Shown here: piece by piece, positions 8,281 to 17,722 of the stretch
Layout: every line of letters starts with the position of its first letter
Position numbering within the stretch: position 1 is the stretch's first letter
Source: DATGFK01 sp040007395
GTDB lineage: Bacteria > Chloroflexota > Anaerolineae > Aggregatilineales > UBA2796
Direction of reading: 5' to 3'
Length of the DNA stretch: 57,501 nt
NCBI GenBank assembly: GCA_040007395.1
Contig: JBDTVG010000027.1
Span: forward strand, 1 to 57,501
The notes under the pieces: model-generated
The model's input: only the letters and a program-made list of their open reading frames with translations
The model's database searches: none
What the model was told of the DNA's origin: nothing
Translations under genes and position numbers: made by a program

Positions 8281-11200
8281 TTTGTTGTGTCGATCTGCAA
8301 GTGATAATCGCCGCTGGTCAGGCCAGATGCGCCGCCTGCCCGCGAAACGATCAGGGTATAGCTTCCACCCACGCTGATGCCTAGCCCATCGACACTAATC
8401 GCAGCACTGTCTATTTTCGGGACTGGAATCGGGATGCCATCTGGCCCATACAATGCCAGATCAAGATCAAGGTCGCCCGACGTGCGCGTCAGATTCAGGG
8501 TAATTTTACTGTTGGCTGCAAGATCGACATGCCACGCATCAGTGAAGTCAGCGTCATTGACTGTGCCGGAAACAGGTTGGCCTTTGATCAGTGCGCCACC
8601 ACCGCCGGGAGCCAACGCATAACTTACTTGCAACTGGTAATGTCCCTGCGCCCCATTCGTGTTGGCAGAAACCAATACAGCATAGATGCCCGCCCCCGGC
8701 AGTTTCACCTCAACCGAAGCCTTGCCATTCTGTGCCGGGGCAGAGCTTCCCAATAGCTTGCCATCCTGCGCGACAATGGAGATCGTGCTGTTAAAAGTTA
8801 CCGAGGATGAGTTCATGCTGGCGGCAATGGTTTTGCTGTTCGCCGCCCGAAAAGTCCATTCCTGAATGGGCTGATCAGAAGTCAATGTACCGTCAGCGCT
8901 CACGCCGGGACTAACATCGCCCTGATAGGTCGCGCCGGGTTGGTTGCGTTTGAGCGCCACGTTGAAGCCACCCAATCGCTGTTCGGCCTGCTGAAGCGGG
9001 CTACCACTCACGACGATTCCGTAGAACCCATCAGCGTTTAACAAATGACTGGCGATGAGCGCTTTTGTGCCGCCACCGCCATTGTCATCGGCGGCAATCG
9101 TGGTTCCATCTGGGCCAATGAGATAGAGATAGGGATCAAGTTTGCTGCCGTCGCTGGGGGCAGCTTCTACCGTGATTCGTTCGCCGGATCGAGCAAAGAA
9201 GACCCATGACCGCGCTGAGATGTCTTTAGTCAATTCGCCGCTGCGGGTTTCGCCATAGGCAATGCCTTCGGCGTGCGACATATTCGCTTGCAATGCCGAC
9301 TGTACCCGTTCCACGCTGAGTTGATAGCCGCCACTGGTTGCCGTTGCACCACTCGTAGTTACACTGAATGATCCCGACGATGGCAAAATTACATGACTAA
9401 GCAGTGCTTCGTTTTTATCGGCTTTAGCACTGCCAATTTCTTTGCCTGTTGCCATTTCGGTCAGCTTAAACGCCGGGATCAGAATACTATCCAGCCGCGT
9501 CATGCGGACATCGATCACATCTCCGGCTTGCCCAGAGAAAGTCCATACATCGTTACTGTCGCTAGGAGTAATGCCGCCTGTCACTTTTTGCCCGTAACCC
9601 GCGATCACCCCGCCATCGGAGCCAGACGCACCCGGCGGATTACTGAGAGTCAGCGAGTAGCGCCCAGAAGTCTTGCCAGTAGCCCCTCGCCAGCGCGTCA
9701 CTACGACAATGTATTTGCCATCTTCCGGCAAACGCAGCGGCCCCATTGTCAGCTTACCGTCGGCGGCGGTAGCGATAGCGCTGGCGAGATAGGCAGAAGT
9801 CGGGCTGTACAAGGCAATATCCAGCCGCAGATTGCCATCCAACCGCCCGCCATCGATCTGAACAACGCTGCCCGCTGTAGCATCAAACGACCAATAATCT
9901 AGCAGAGCGTTGGTGGAAATCGCGCTATCCAATGGTTTAGTAAGTACCAGAGAGCGCAGCTTGTTGCCAGTCACAAAAATGTCCTGTCGGCGTTGGACAA
10001 GCAGCATATAAGTTGTGGTCGTGGAAGATTGCAAGGCAATCACATAACGCCCATCACTCGGCAGCGTAAAAGCCCCGATATTCGTATCGGGCGTATCGGC
10101 GGACGGTGTCGCTTGCACCAGAACATGACCACTTGAATCTTGCAGCGCGATACCCGGCGCTTTGCTTTTCTCGGCGCTCACTGCGCTAATACTCACGGTA
10201 TCCCCTGCACTGCCCGCAAAGATCCAGAAGTCTGTTGTACCTTGCTGTGCGGCCTTGCTAACCGGCTGGCTGTAGGCAATTTGGGTTGCGATGACGGCTT
10301 GGGGCGAGAGTGTCCCCGTGTCTAGCGATAGATTGTAGGTACCTGCTGTCGGAGTCAGGCTGTACGGCTGCCCCGCAATGAGTGTAAAGTCGCCAGAAGT
10401 CGGCAGAATCGCCACTAATACCGCACTCGCCGCATTCTGTGTGCGTTCCAGATAGCTTTCCGCTAACACATGACCATTGGCGGCGACCAGATGAAGCTGC
10501 GGAACCAGCGTCCCGCCTGTCGCCAGCATCCGTACCGCCACGCTTTCGCCCTGCTGCCCGCTGACTGTCCAGCGTTGTTCCTGATCAATTGCATTCAGTG
10601 TGCCGCTGACGATCTGACCGGGGATTAGGGTGATTGGCGTTGCGGTGGGGTTGCTATCGGGCTGCATGGTGAGCCGATACTGTCCGATGCGATTGGCTCC
10701 GCCGGGCAGGATGAGCAAGCTATAGACCCCATCCGAGGGCAGCACAATCTGATTCAGGCTGATCGATTGATCATGCTCGGACGTTGCCAACGAAGCGAGT
10801 CCTTGCCCGTTGGGGCCAATGAGGACAAGCGCAGGCAGCAGATTGCCATTCAATTGCAATAGATTGATCGTGATCGATTGTCTGGCTTTGGCCTGAAACA
10901 ACCAATATTGGGCGGCCTGACCGGGCGCAAAGCCACCAGTTACACTGTCCTTGAGGCCGAGCACGCCACCGCTGGTAGTTCGTCCACCGGGGGCCGTCAG
11001 CAGTGATAGAGTCATCGCGAACGGGCTGTAAGTCGCCTTCGCATCAACCGGACGCTTAATGACAATGGTATATAACCCATCGACGGGCAGCGTGTAGCCA
11101 TCAATCGTCGTTTGCCCAATCGCCAGTTTACCCTGTGCCAGCACGGTATTGACCGGGTCCTCAATGGTCAGCACTGGCGGTGAATCGTCGGTTTGATGCA

Positions 11201-14200
11201 CAAGTTGTACGGCAATTGAGTCGCCCCGATTGCCGCTGAACGTGTAGCGTACTTCGGCATCGTTCGCGTCTACCGAGCCAACCATTCGCTGTCCGTAAGC
11301 CATCAACACCTGTGGTGGGTTGGCAGGGTTCACCTGATAAAGTCGGTTTACAAACAGTTCATAGTTACCACTGCTCACCACATCTTTTTTGCCGTTGCTG
11401 GAAATAACAATGGTATAGGTATTGTCGGCGGGCAAGAGCGCCTCAACGATATTGGCGTTCGGGCCATCAGTGTCGTCATTCGAGGCCAAAACCGCGCCCG
11501 TTGGATCTTCCAGCGAAAGCTGGGTATCGAGATCGCCGCTGGTCGCACGACTGACAATACCAACCACATCACCGGCTTTACCGTTGAAGTTGATCCGTTC
11601 CACAGGCGTTTCGGCATTCAAGCGCCCTATCGCCTGCTTGCCGTATTCGACATTGCCCTTGATAGGATGATCTTCCGGCGTGCCTTTGAGATTGACCGTA
11701 AAACGCCCAATGGTATGCCCTTGAGCGCCTAGATAACGGCTGACGACGAGCGTATACAGCCCTGTGCGCGGCAGTTTGAAGTTAGGGATTACCGCCCCAT
11801 CGGTTCCATTCGAGTCAACTTGAACCAATAACTGATTATCGCTGTCTTGGATAGCCAGCGTCGCCGCGAGCGTAGACCCAGCCTCGCTTACGGCTTTTGC
11901 CGAAACCGTGTCCCCCTGCCTGCCAGTAAATATATAGACCTGACTGGCGCGGTCATCGGCAATCAGACCTTCTTTAATGTCATCGTAATTCAGCGTCGCC
12001 GTTTCAGCTAAGGGTGGCGGGGTATTGTCCAACGACAGCAGATAACTACCTGTTGTCTTTTGGGGGCCGCCGCCGACTGTCACCACATACACACCATTTG
12101 CCGTGATCTTGAAGTCGTTGACCCGCGCCGATCCGCTTTTATTGGTGCTGTCAGATTGTATGGAGGCTAACAAGATTCCCGCCGAATTACGCAGATCCAG
12201 CGATAGGTTCAGGTATTGATCTTGCGCTTGTGCCGCTATCTTGACTACGTCGCCCGCACGCGCCGCAAATACCCACGTATCTACTGCGTCGTCAACGAAC
12301 AGTTCGCCCTGTCCCTGCTGCCCATAATGCAAAATACTGCCCATCGAACGGGCTTTGCTGTCGCGCAAATCCACGCTCAAGGAATATACGCCAGTGCCTT
12401 TATAAGTGGGGGCCGGGTTGCCGACGAACAGCGTGTAACTGCCGCTGAAAGGCAACAGCACATTCTCGATCCGTGCGCCTAACCCATTGCTCACATCGGC
12501 TTCCTGAGCAAGGGTCAGTCCATTTTCGGATCGGAGCTGGAACGCGCCGTTAAATTTATCACCGCGCTCGTATTCCAACGCAATCGAGATCACGTCGCCT
12601 TGTGTGCCAGTAAAGACCCATGAGTCGGCGTTGTGCTGTGCTGTGAAGACTCCGCCAACGCTCTGGTTATAACGCAGTGGCCCCGCGACCAGACGTTCCT
12701 GTTCGGGCTGCCATGTCAGCGCATAAATCCCGGATGTTTCGGTTGCGCCTGTGACCTGTATCCGGTAAATGCCATCGTAGGGCAGCATCACATCTGAGAG
12801 CCGGACTGCCCCTTGAGTCAGGGCGACATCCTGTGCAGCAAAGGTCTGACCTGTGGTATCTTGCAACCGCAGCCCAAGTGGGCTAGGCGCAGGATCGCCT
12901 GTACCGCTGGCGATAAATGTGACCCGTTCGCCGCTGTGTCCCTGAAACAACCATGTATCTTCGTTATCCGGTAGCGCTAGCAAGCCTGTCACCGTCTGAC
13001 CCGACGTGATAATGCCGCCGCCGCGATTGTTCAGCCGGAAGCCTTTATCGATCCCCAGATACAGGAAATAACTGCCCGAAGCCTTCGCCGCCGCTTCCGT
13101 GTGCTGCACAACAATCGTATACATGCCACTATCCGGCAAACGGAAACCCGCTATAGTGGCTTTGGTATCACTCGTTTTATTCGTATCCGCGGCAACGTTC
13201 ACCCCTTTCGGTGAGAGCAATTGCAGTGCCAGAGCTAGATCGCCCGATGATCGAGCGGCATTGATTGAGATTACGTCATTGGCAGTTCCCAGAAAGTAGT
13301 AGCTATCCGCGACGGAATCGCTGAGGAGTTCGCCGGGGAGAGTCTGCCCAATAACGATGGGAGTCCCCGCCGAAACCCGCAATCCACCGAACGTCACCGG
13401 AATCGTATTGAGCGAAAGCAGGTAACGCCCCCCATTCAACCCCATGCGCACGATCAACCGATAATTGCCGCCTTGCGGCATTCGATAGGTCAGAACAGTG
13501 GTTGGGTCATTGACGTGCAACTGCTCGTGGACGATATTCCCGGCAGCATCGATCAGAATCAGGTCGGGGCCAACTGTACCGCCCAATGTAGTCGCACTAG
13601 CGGCGACAATTTGGTTGAGCAACCCGCCAAACTGCCATATCTGGCTAAATGTTCCGCGTAGAATCTCACCGCGCAAGGTCGATCCAAAGCTGATCGCGGT
13701 AGCCGGGCTGTTCTGGATATTGATCGATGGGCTAATGAGATCCGCAACCTGAACTTGGACGGGTCGGTTGGTCGGCACAGGTGCATAGCGCAGCACAGGC
13801 ACATTAGTGGTGCTAACCTGAATCGAGTTTCTGGCTTCTGCGCCAAACGGCGGTTGTACATTCGCCAACAAATTGAATGAGGCAAAGCTCGTCGTGACTT
13901 GCCCGCCGACCACGATATGGTAAGTCCCAGTGACTGGGGCAGTTACGCCCAGTAGATCGATGGACGCATCTGGCCCAGACGACCCTGACGCGATCACCTG
14001 ACCGTAGGGATCAGCAATGAACAACGCGGGCGACCAACTTCGGGTTGCCAGCGAACTCAGACGTAAATTGATCAATGATCCCGCCACAACGTCCAATGTC
14101 CAAGTCGAATACCCGTTAGTGGGTACAATAATCCCCTTGATAGGCTGTCCGGTTTGGAGTGTGCCGCCTGTGGCATCCTCGTACAGCAGCGTATATTGCC

Positions 14201-15968
14201 CGCCACTCTGACCCAAGCTATCGAATATGACGACGCGGTAACGCCCGGTTTGTTCCAACAGCACTTGCCGGATAACCGCGTTCTTTGTCTCTTTTGTGAC
14301 TTGCACATCAACCAGCGATCCATCGGGGCGCTGCAAGGCCAAGCCCAGCGAACTGTCGCTCGAAGTCGCGGTTAGCTTCAGATTGGCGACTTGTCCAGCC
14401 GTCGCATCCAGCCACCACCCCTCCGAAGCACGCGCTGCTAGCTTGCCGGAGATCGGTGTACCTAGGGTAAGCGGTCCTTGATTGGTCGCCAGACGGTAAA
14501 AGTCAAACGGGCTGCCATTTGCCCCAATACGATTCAGCGCCAGTTCATAGGGTACCGGGGTTTTGTCGTCGGCAGGTTGGGCTTCGATCTCAAAAAGACC
14601 CGTATCGCCTAAGGTGAGCGTTTGCTCAAGCCCCGCCCCCAGATCCCCCTGATAGAGCAGCACATCTTGTGGCCCACTGACCCGTACTGTCATTGCGGCG
14701 GCTAACGCACGCGGAGTTACCTTCAACGCAACAATATCGCCGCTATGACCAATAAAGAACCAGTGATCCGCGCCGTTGGCAGTTGCCAAACGATCCTCAC
14801 CATAGGGAATAGAATGCGCGTCGTTGGGAGACTGGGCGATATTGGCACTGAGACGGTAGACCGTCAGGCCGAAGTCGGTGAAGGGCTGGCTTTCGTAGGC
14901 AACCGAAGTTGCTTCAACCAAAAATGGCCCTTTATCGGGCAACCGTGCCGAAACCGTTAGCGGACTGATGCCCTGCTTGCTGAACAGAACAGTGCCCGTT
15001 GTGTTCAGGACACGAATACTCGCCAAACGGTGCAAGCTGCTCAGATCGAGCGAGATCGCAACCGCGCCACCTTGATCAAGGCGATAGAGCGCGCTGGGTG
15101 CTGCTTCGTTTAAGCGACCCTGTATCGTCGTGCCGGGAGTCAGCGGTGTATTATTGGTGGCGGTATCGCCACTACGCCGCGAAAGAACGAGTTCATATTT
15201 GCCACTGGTGGTTCCACTTTGCCCAAGATTCGGCCCTTCGCGTCGGGCGATAAGTGTATATTCACCCGTGAATGGCAGTTGAAAACCGAGAATTCCCGCA
15301 TCTGGCCCACCGTTCAGCGAATTGTTAGCGGCGACAGTATCGTTAGTCGGGGCCACCAGAGTTAGACCGGGGTCAAGATCACCCGACAACCGCTTCATCG
15401 TAATATCCAGCACATCGCCAAAACTACCATGAAAATGCCAGGACTGGCGATAGATCTTGCTATCAAGTTCGCCTTGCACTGCCGTTCCCGGTTCAAGCGC
15501 TCCAGCCGATGCTTCAACGGCAAGCGTTGCTTGAGGGGTTGGCGTTTGTGGCGAGGCTGTGACCAGCGTCAGCGTCAAACTATAACTGCCAGAGGTACTG
15601 TCCGCACCGCCAACCCCGATAAGATAGGAGCCACGCTGTGCCAACCGAACCTTTGCCAACGCGGTTTTGCCTTCGCCGTGAATGGCCTGAGTCCCCGCAA
15701 CAAGCTGCTGCGCCGGATCTTGCAAGGTTAACACGGGGTCAAGATCGCCCGATTTACGCTCAACGGCAATGGCGATTACATCGCCTACATTACCGACAAA
15801 GTGCCATGTATCCGTCGTTCCGGCCTTCAAGCTGCCGCTGAACGCCTGACCGTAGGGAAGGTCGCCCCCTTGCGCCTGACTGCGTACCCAACTGAGCGTA
15901 AGCAGCGCCACGCCGATTGCACCAGCAATCGCAACGACCAGCAAACGATTGAATCGGTTCTGGATCAT
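8277..15968 (-). CDS. Giant exported protein of about 22 tandem PPC-like beta-sandwich repeats
   Basis: The frame opens with a TTG at 15995, but the ATG at 15968 (GGGGTG just upstream) starts directly at the signal sequence (MIQNRFNRLLVVAIAGAIG), giving about 2,563 residues. Nearly the whole protein is a repeat of 110-120 residues with the consensus YGQ.V.G.L.....D.W.F.G..GD.V.I...R.SGDLDP.L.L, then LP..G.Y.I.V, then SG.Y.L.L. I count 22 starts of this unit. This is the pre-peptidase C-terminal (PPC) type domain, usually attached to secreted proteases, but no protease or other enzyme domain is visible. A surface-layer, adhesin or sheath role is inferred. There is no sortase motif or C-terminal anchor. 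It ends convergent with the 7555 gene. Confidence 0.85.
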   Translation of the reverse strand: MIQNRFNRLLVVAIAGAIGVALLTLSWVRSQAQGGDLPYGQAFSGSLKAGTTDTWHFVGNVGDVIAIAVERKSGDLDPVLTLQDPAQQLVAGTQAIHGEGKTALAKVRLAQRGSYLIGVGGADSTSGSYSLTLTLVTASPQTPTPQATLAVEASAGALEPGTAVQGELDSKIYRQSWHFHGSFGDVLDITMKRLSGDLDPGLTLVAPTNDTVAANNSLNGGPDAGILGFQLPFTGEYTLIARREGPNLGQSGTTSGKYELVLSRRSGDTATNNTPLTPGTTIQGRLNEAAPSALYRLDQGGAVAISLDLSSLHRLASIRVLNTTGTVLFSKQGISPLTVSARLPDKGPFLVEATSVAYESQPFTDFGLTVYRLSANIAQSPNDAHSIPYGEDRLATANGADHWFFIGHSGDIVALKVTPRALAAAMTVRVSGPQDVLLYQGDLGAGLEQTLTLGDTGLFEIEAQPADDKTPVPYELALNRIGANGSPFDFYRLATNQGPLTLGTPISGKLAARASEGWWLDATAGQVANLKLTATSSDSSLGLALQRPDGSLVDVQVTKETKNAVIRQVLLEQTGRYRVVIFDSLGQSGGQYTLLYEDATGGTLQTGQPIKGIIVPTNGYSTWTLDVVAGSLINLRLSSLATRSWSPALFIADPYGQVIASGSSGPDASIDLLGVTAPVTGTYHIVVGGQVTTSFASFNLLANVQPPFGAEARNSIQVSTTNVPVLRYAPVPTNRPVQVQVADLISPSINIQNSPATAISFGSTLRGEILRGTFSQIWQFGGLLNQIVAASATTLGGTVGPDLILIDAAGNIVHEQLHVNDPTTVLTYRMPQGGNYRLIVRMGLNGGRYLLSLNTIPVTFGGLRVSAGTPIVIGQTLPGELLSDSVADSYYFLGTANDVISINAARSSGDLALALQLLSPKGVNVAADTNKTSDTKATIAGFRLPDSGMYTIVVQHTEAAAKASGSYFLYLGIDKGFRLNNRGGGIITSGQTVTGLLALPDNEDTWLFQGHSGERVTFIASGTGDPAPSPLGLRLQDTTGQTFAAQDVALTQGAVRLSDVMLPYDGIYRIQVTGATETSGIYALTWQPEQERLVAGPLRYNQSVGGVFTAQHNADSWVFTGTQGDVISIALEYERGDKFNGAFQLRSENGLTLAQEADVSNGLGARIENVLLPFSGSYTLFVGNPAPTYKGTGVYSLSVDLRDSKARSMGSILHYGQQGQGELFVDDAVDTWVFAARAGDVVKIAAQAQDQYLNLSLDLRNSAGILLASIQSDSTNKSGSARVNDFKITANGVYVVTVGGGPQKTTGSYLLSLDNTPPPLAETATLNYDDIKEGLIADDRASQVYIFTGRQGDTVSAKAVSEAGSTLAATLAIQDSDNQLLVQVDSNGTDGAVIPNFKLPRTGLYTLVVSRYLGAQGHTIGRFTVNLKGTPEDHPIKGNVEYGKQAIGRLNAETPVERINFNGKAGDVVGIVSRATSGDLDTQLSLEDPTGAVLASNDDTDGPNANIVEALLPADNTYTIVISSNGKKDVVSSGNYELFVNRLYQVNPANPPQVLMAYGQRMVGSVDANDAEVRYTFSGNRGDSIAVQLVHQTDDSPPVLTIEDPVNTVLAQGKLAIGQTTIDGYTLPVDGLYTIVIKRPVDAKATYSPFAMTLSLLTAPGGRTTSGGVLGLKDSVTGGFAPGQAAQYWLFQAKARQSITINLLQLNGNLLPALVLIGPNGQGLASLATSEHDQSISLNQIVLPSDGVYSLLILPGGANRIGQYRLTMQPDSNPTATPITLIPGQIVSGTLNAIDQEQRWTVSGQQGESVAVRMLATGGTLVPQLHLVAANGHVLAESYLERTQNAASAVLVAILPTSGDFTLIAGQPYSLTPTAGTYNLSLDTGTLSPQAVIATQIAYSQPVSKAAQQGTTDFWIFAGSAGDTVSISAVSAEKSKAPGIALQDSSGHVLVQATPSADTPDTNIGAFTLPSDGRYVIALQSSTTTTYMLLVQRRQDIFVTGNKLRSLVLTKPLDSAISTNALLDYWSFDATAGSVVQIDGGRLDGNLRLDIALYSPTSAYLASAIATAADGKLTMGPLRLPEDGKYIVVVTRWRGATGKTSGRYSLTLSNPPGASGSDGGVIAGYGQKVTGGITPSDSNDVWTFSGQAGDVIDVRMTRLDSILIPAFKLTEMATGKEIGSAKADKNEALLSHVILPSSGSFSVTTSGATATSGGYQLSVERVQSALQANMSHAEGIAYGETRSGELTKDISARSWVFFARSGERITVEAAPSDGSKLDPYLYLIGPDGTTIAADDNGGGGTKALIASHLLNADGFYGIVVSGSPLQQAEQRLGGFNVALKRNQPGATYQGDVSPGVSADGTLTSDQPIQEWTFRAANSKTIAASMNSSSVTFNSTISIVAQDGKLLGSSAPAQNGKASVEVKLPGAGIYAVLVSANTNGAQGHYQLQVSYALAPGGGGALIKGQPVSGTVNDADFTDAWHVDLAANSKITLNLTRTSGDLDLDLALYGPDGIPIPVPKIDSAAISVDGLGISVGGSYTLIVSRAGGASGLTSGDYHLQIDTTN

Positions 15969-16201
15969 AGTCACCCCACGTTTCGACGATGGCAAAATAA
16001 TAACATGGATGAAGCGTTTAGAGAAAGTTATGAATGCGGAAGAAACAGGGTAACTTAGCTTGCCATTCCCCCAAATGAATAGGGCGTAGTTGCCACTGTA
16101 ATGAGATCGTTACCTTAAAGCGGCAACCAAGCACTCGTTTTGCAATGGGTATTTAGTCTTGGCATGAAACGCCGCGAATTATTTCTCACCGTTATCTTCG
16201 T

Positions 16202-16230
16202 TTGCGCCCCTACGGACAACATGCTAGACT
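16202..16230 (+). promoter_or_regulatory. Probable promoter of the REC-CpaE gene
   Basis: TTGCGC (16202-16207) and TAGACT (16225-16230) are separated by 17 bases and lie about 30 bases before the start codon. The -35 box is a moderate match to consensus. The region 15969-16260 also separates this gene from the divergent giant gene. Confidence 0.4.
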
Positions 16231-16260
16231 CCGCACAATAATACCAACGCCGAGGAAAGT

Positions 16261-17409
16261 ATGGCTGAGAAAATTCTCATTGTTGACGACGATATTGACA
16301 GCTTGAAACTGATAGGGCTGATGCTCCAACGTCAGGGCTACGAAATTTCTGCTGCCAGTGCCGGGGGGCAAGCCATCAGCAAAGCCTCTACGGAGAGTCC
16401 AGATCTGATTATTTTAGATGTGATGATGCCCGATATGGACGGCTATGAGGTATGCAAGCGACTGCGCGCCGACTCATCGACCCAGAATATCCCGATCATC
16501 ATGTTTACTGCAAAAACATTGGTGGATGACAAAGTAACGGGTTTTGAGGCAGGCGCAGACGACTACCTGACCAAGCCGACTCATCCCGCTGAGTTGGCTT
16601 CTCGCGTGAAGGCGGTGCTGGCGCGTAGTCAGGCCCAACGCCGTACCACTAGCGATGTCGGGCTAACCATTGGCTTTTTGGGAACTAAAGGTGGTGTCGG
16701 CACAACGACCATCGCCACTAACGTGGCAGCCGCGCTTGGGCAGAAGGAATCTACCATTTTGGCGGATCTGCGACCCGGTCAGGGGAGCATGGGGCTGTCG
16801 TTGGGCTTGGGTCGTTCCAGCGGAATGGCAAATTTGTTAAGTCGCGCCACTGGCGACATTAACGCCCGCACTGTCGAAACCGAACTGGTCGCCCACAGCA
16901 GCGGGATCAAGCTGCTGCTCTGCTCCACACGCCCAAAGGAAGCTCAGCTTAACGTTAACCCCGATACAGCAGCGTTGATCCTCAAGTATCTTCGTACCCT
17001 AGCGCGTAACACTGTGATCGATCTCGGTAGCGGATATACCCGTCAGAATGCCCGTCTGGTCAAGGAAGTCGATCAGCTCGCAATTGTTGTGGAACCGTAC
17101 CGTGTCGCGCTCAACATGACACGCGAACTGCTCAAGGAATTGGATGCGGGTGGGTTGGGGCGCAATCGAACCAACGTCATTCTGGTTAATCGCACTCAAT
17201 CAACGCTGCAAGTACCGTGGCAGGAAGCCGAACAGATCCTTAATCATGAGATGCTAGCCATTATCTCTCCCGCCCCGGAACTATCGGTGCAGGCGGCAGA
17301 TGCAGGCTTCCCGATGGTCTTGTTCCAGCCCACCTCGATTGTCGCTACACAGATGAACAAGATCGCTGAAGAACTTGGTATAAGGGTGGCTCGACAGGGC
17401 GCAGTATAG
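16261..17409 (+). CDS. Response-regulator receiver fused to a CpaE/TadZ-like MinD/ParA ATPase
   Basis: 382 residues. Residues 1-120 are a complete receiver domain: acidic DDD at 9-11, phospho-acceptor D53 (ILDVMMPD), T84 and K105 (YLTKP). After a short linker, residues about 136-380 form a MinD/ParA ATPase with the deviant Walker A KGGVGTTT (143-150). This layout is that of CpaE/TadZ, which localises type IV/Tad pilus secretion machinery at a cell site. No other pilus gene is in the window, so the call rests on domain order. GAGGAAAG provides a strong ribosome site. Confidence 0.85.
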   Translation: MAEKILIVDDDIDSLKLIGLMLQRQGYEISAASAGGQAISKASTESPDLIILDVMMPDMDGYEVCKRLRADSSTQNIPIIMFTAKTLVDDKVTGFEAGADDYLTKPTHPAELASRVKAVLARSQAQRRTTSDVGLTIGFLGTKGGVGTTTIATNVAAALGQKESTILADLRPGQGSMGLSLGLGRSSGMANLLSRATGDINARTVETELVAHSSGIKLLLCSTRPKEAQLNVNPDTAALILKYLRTLARNTVIDLGSGYTRQNARLVKEVDQLAIVVEPYRVALNMTRELLKELDAGGLGRNRTNVILVNRTQSTLQVPWQEAEQILNHEMLAIISPAPELSVQAADAGFPMVLFQPTSIVATQMNKIAEELGIRVARQGAV

Positions 17410-17722
17410 TTTACGCTACACAATTTCCTCTTCCTCTACGACATTAAACTTTTTTTATAACTAAAATGGATAGAGTTAGGTTATAACTTCAAAACCGAAT
17501 TCATCCCTAATCTTTGCTACGTTCACCCTTCGCTTTGCCAGCGTTAATGTGTCTGCTCTCGCGTAATAGACAGTTCGGCGGTATGATGTGCCGCGCTTTG
17601 TCTGGTGGAAACTCCCCACTCACTGCACCCTTACCATTGATTGAATGTACATAACACACCACATCGAGTGGTTTATTGAATACCACGCCGAACTACCCTA
17701 AATTGAGGTTCAGATCACACTT
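17410..17722. other. Intergenic region without a recognisable gene
   Basis: This 313-base gap precedes the DUF3048 gene. It holds a T-rich stretch (CTTTTTTTATAAC near 17450) that could end transcription of the REC-CpaE gene, a palindromic GTTATAAC, and a small inverted repeat ACCAC-N5-GTGGT near 17660. I see no convincing ORF or RNA gene. Confidence 0.4.
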
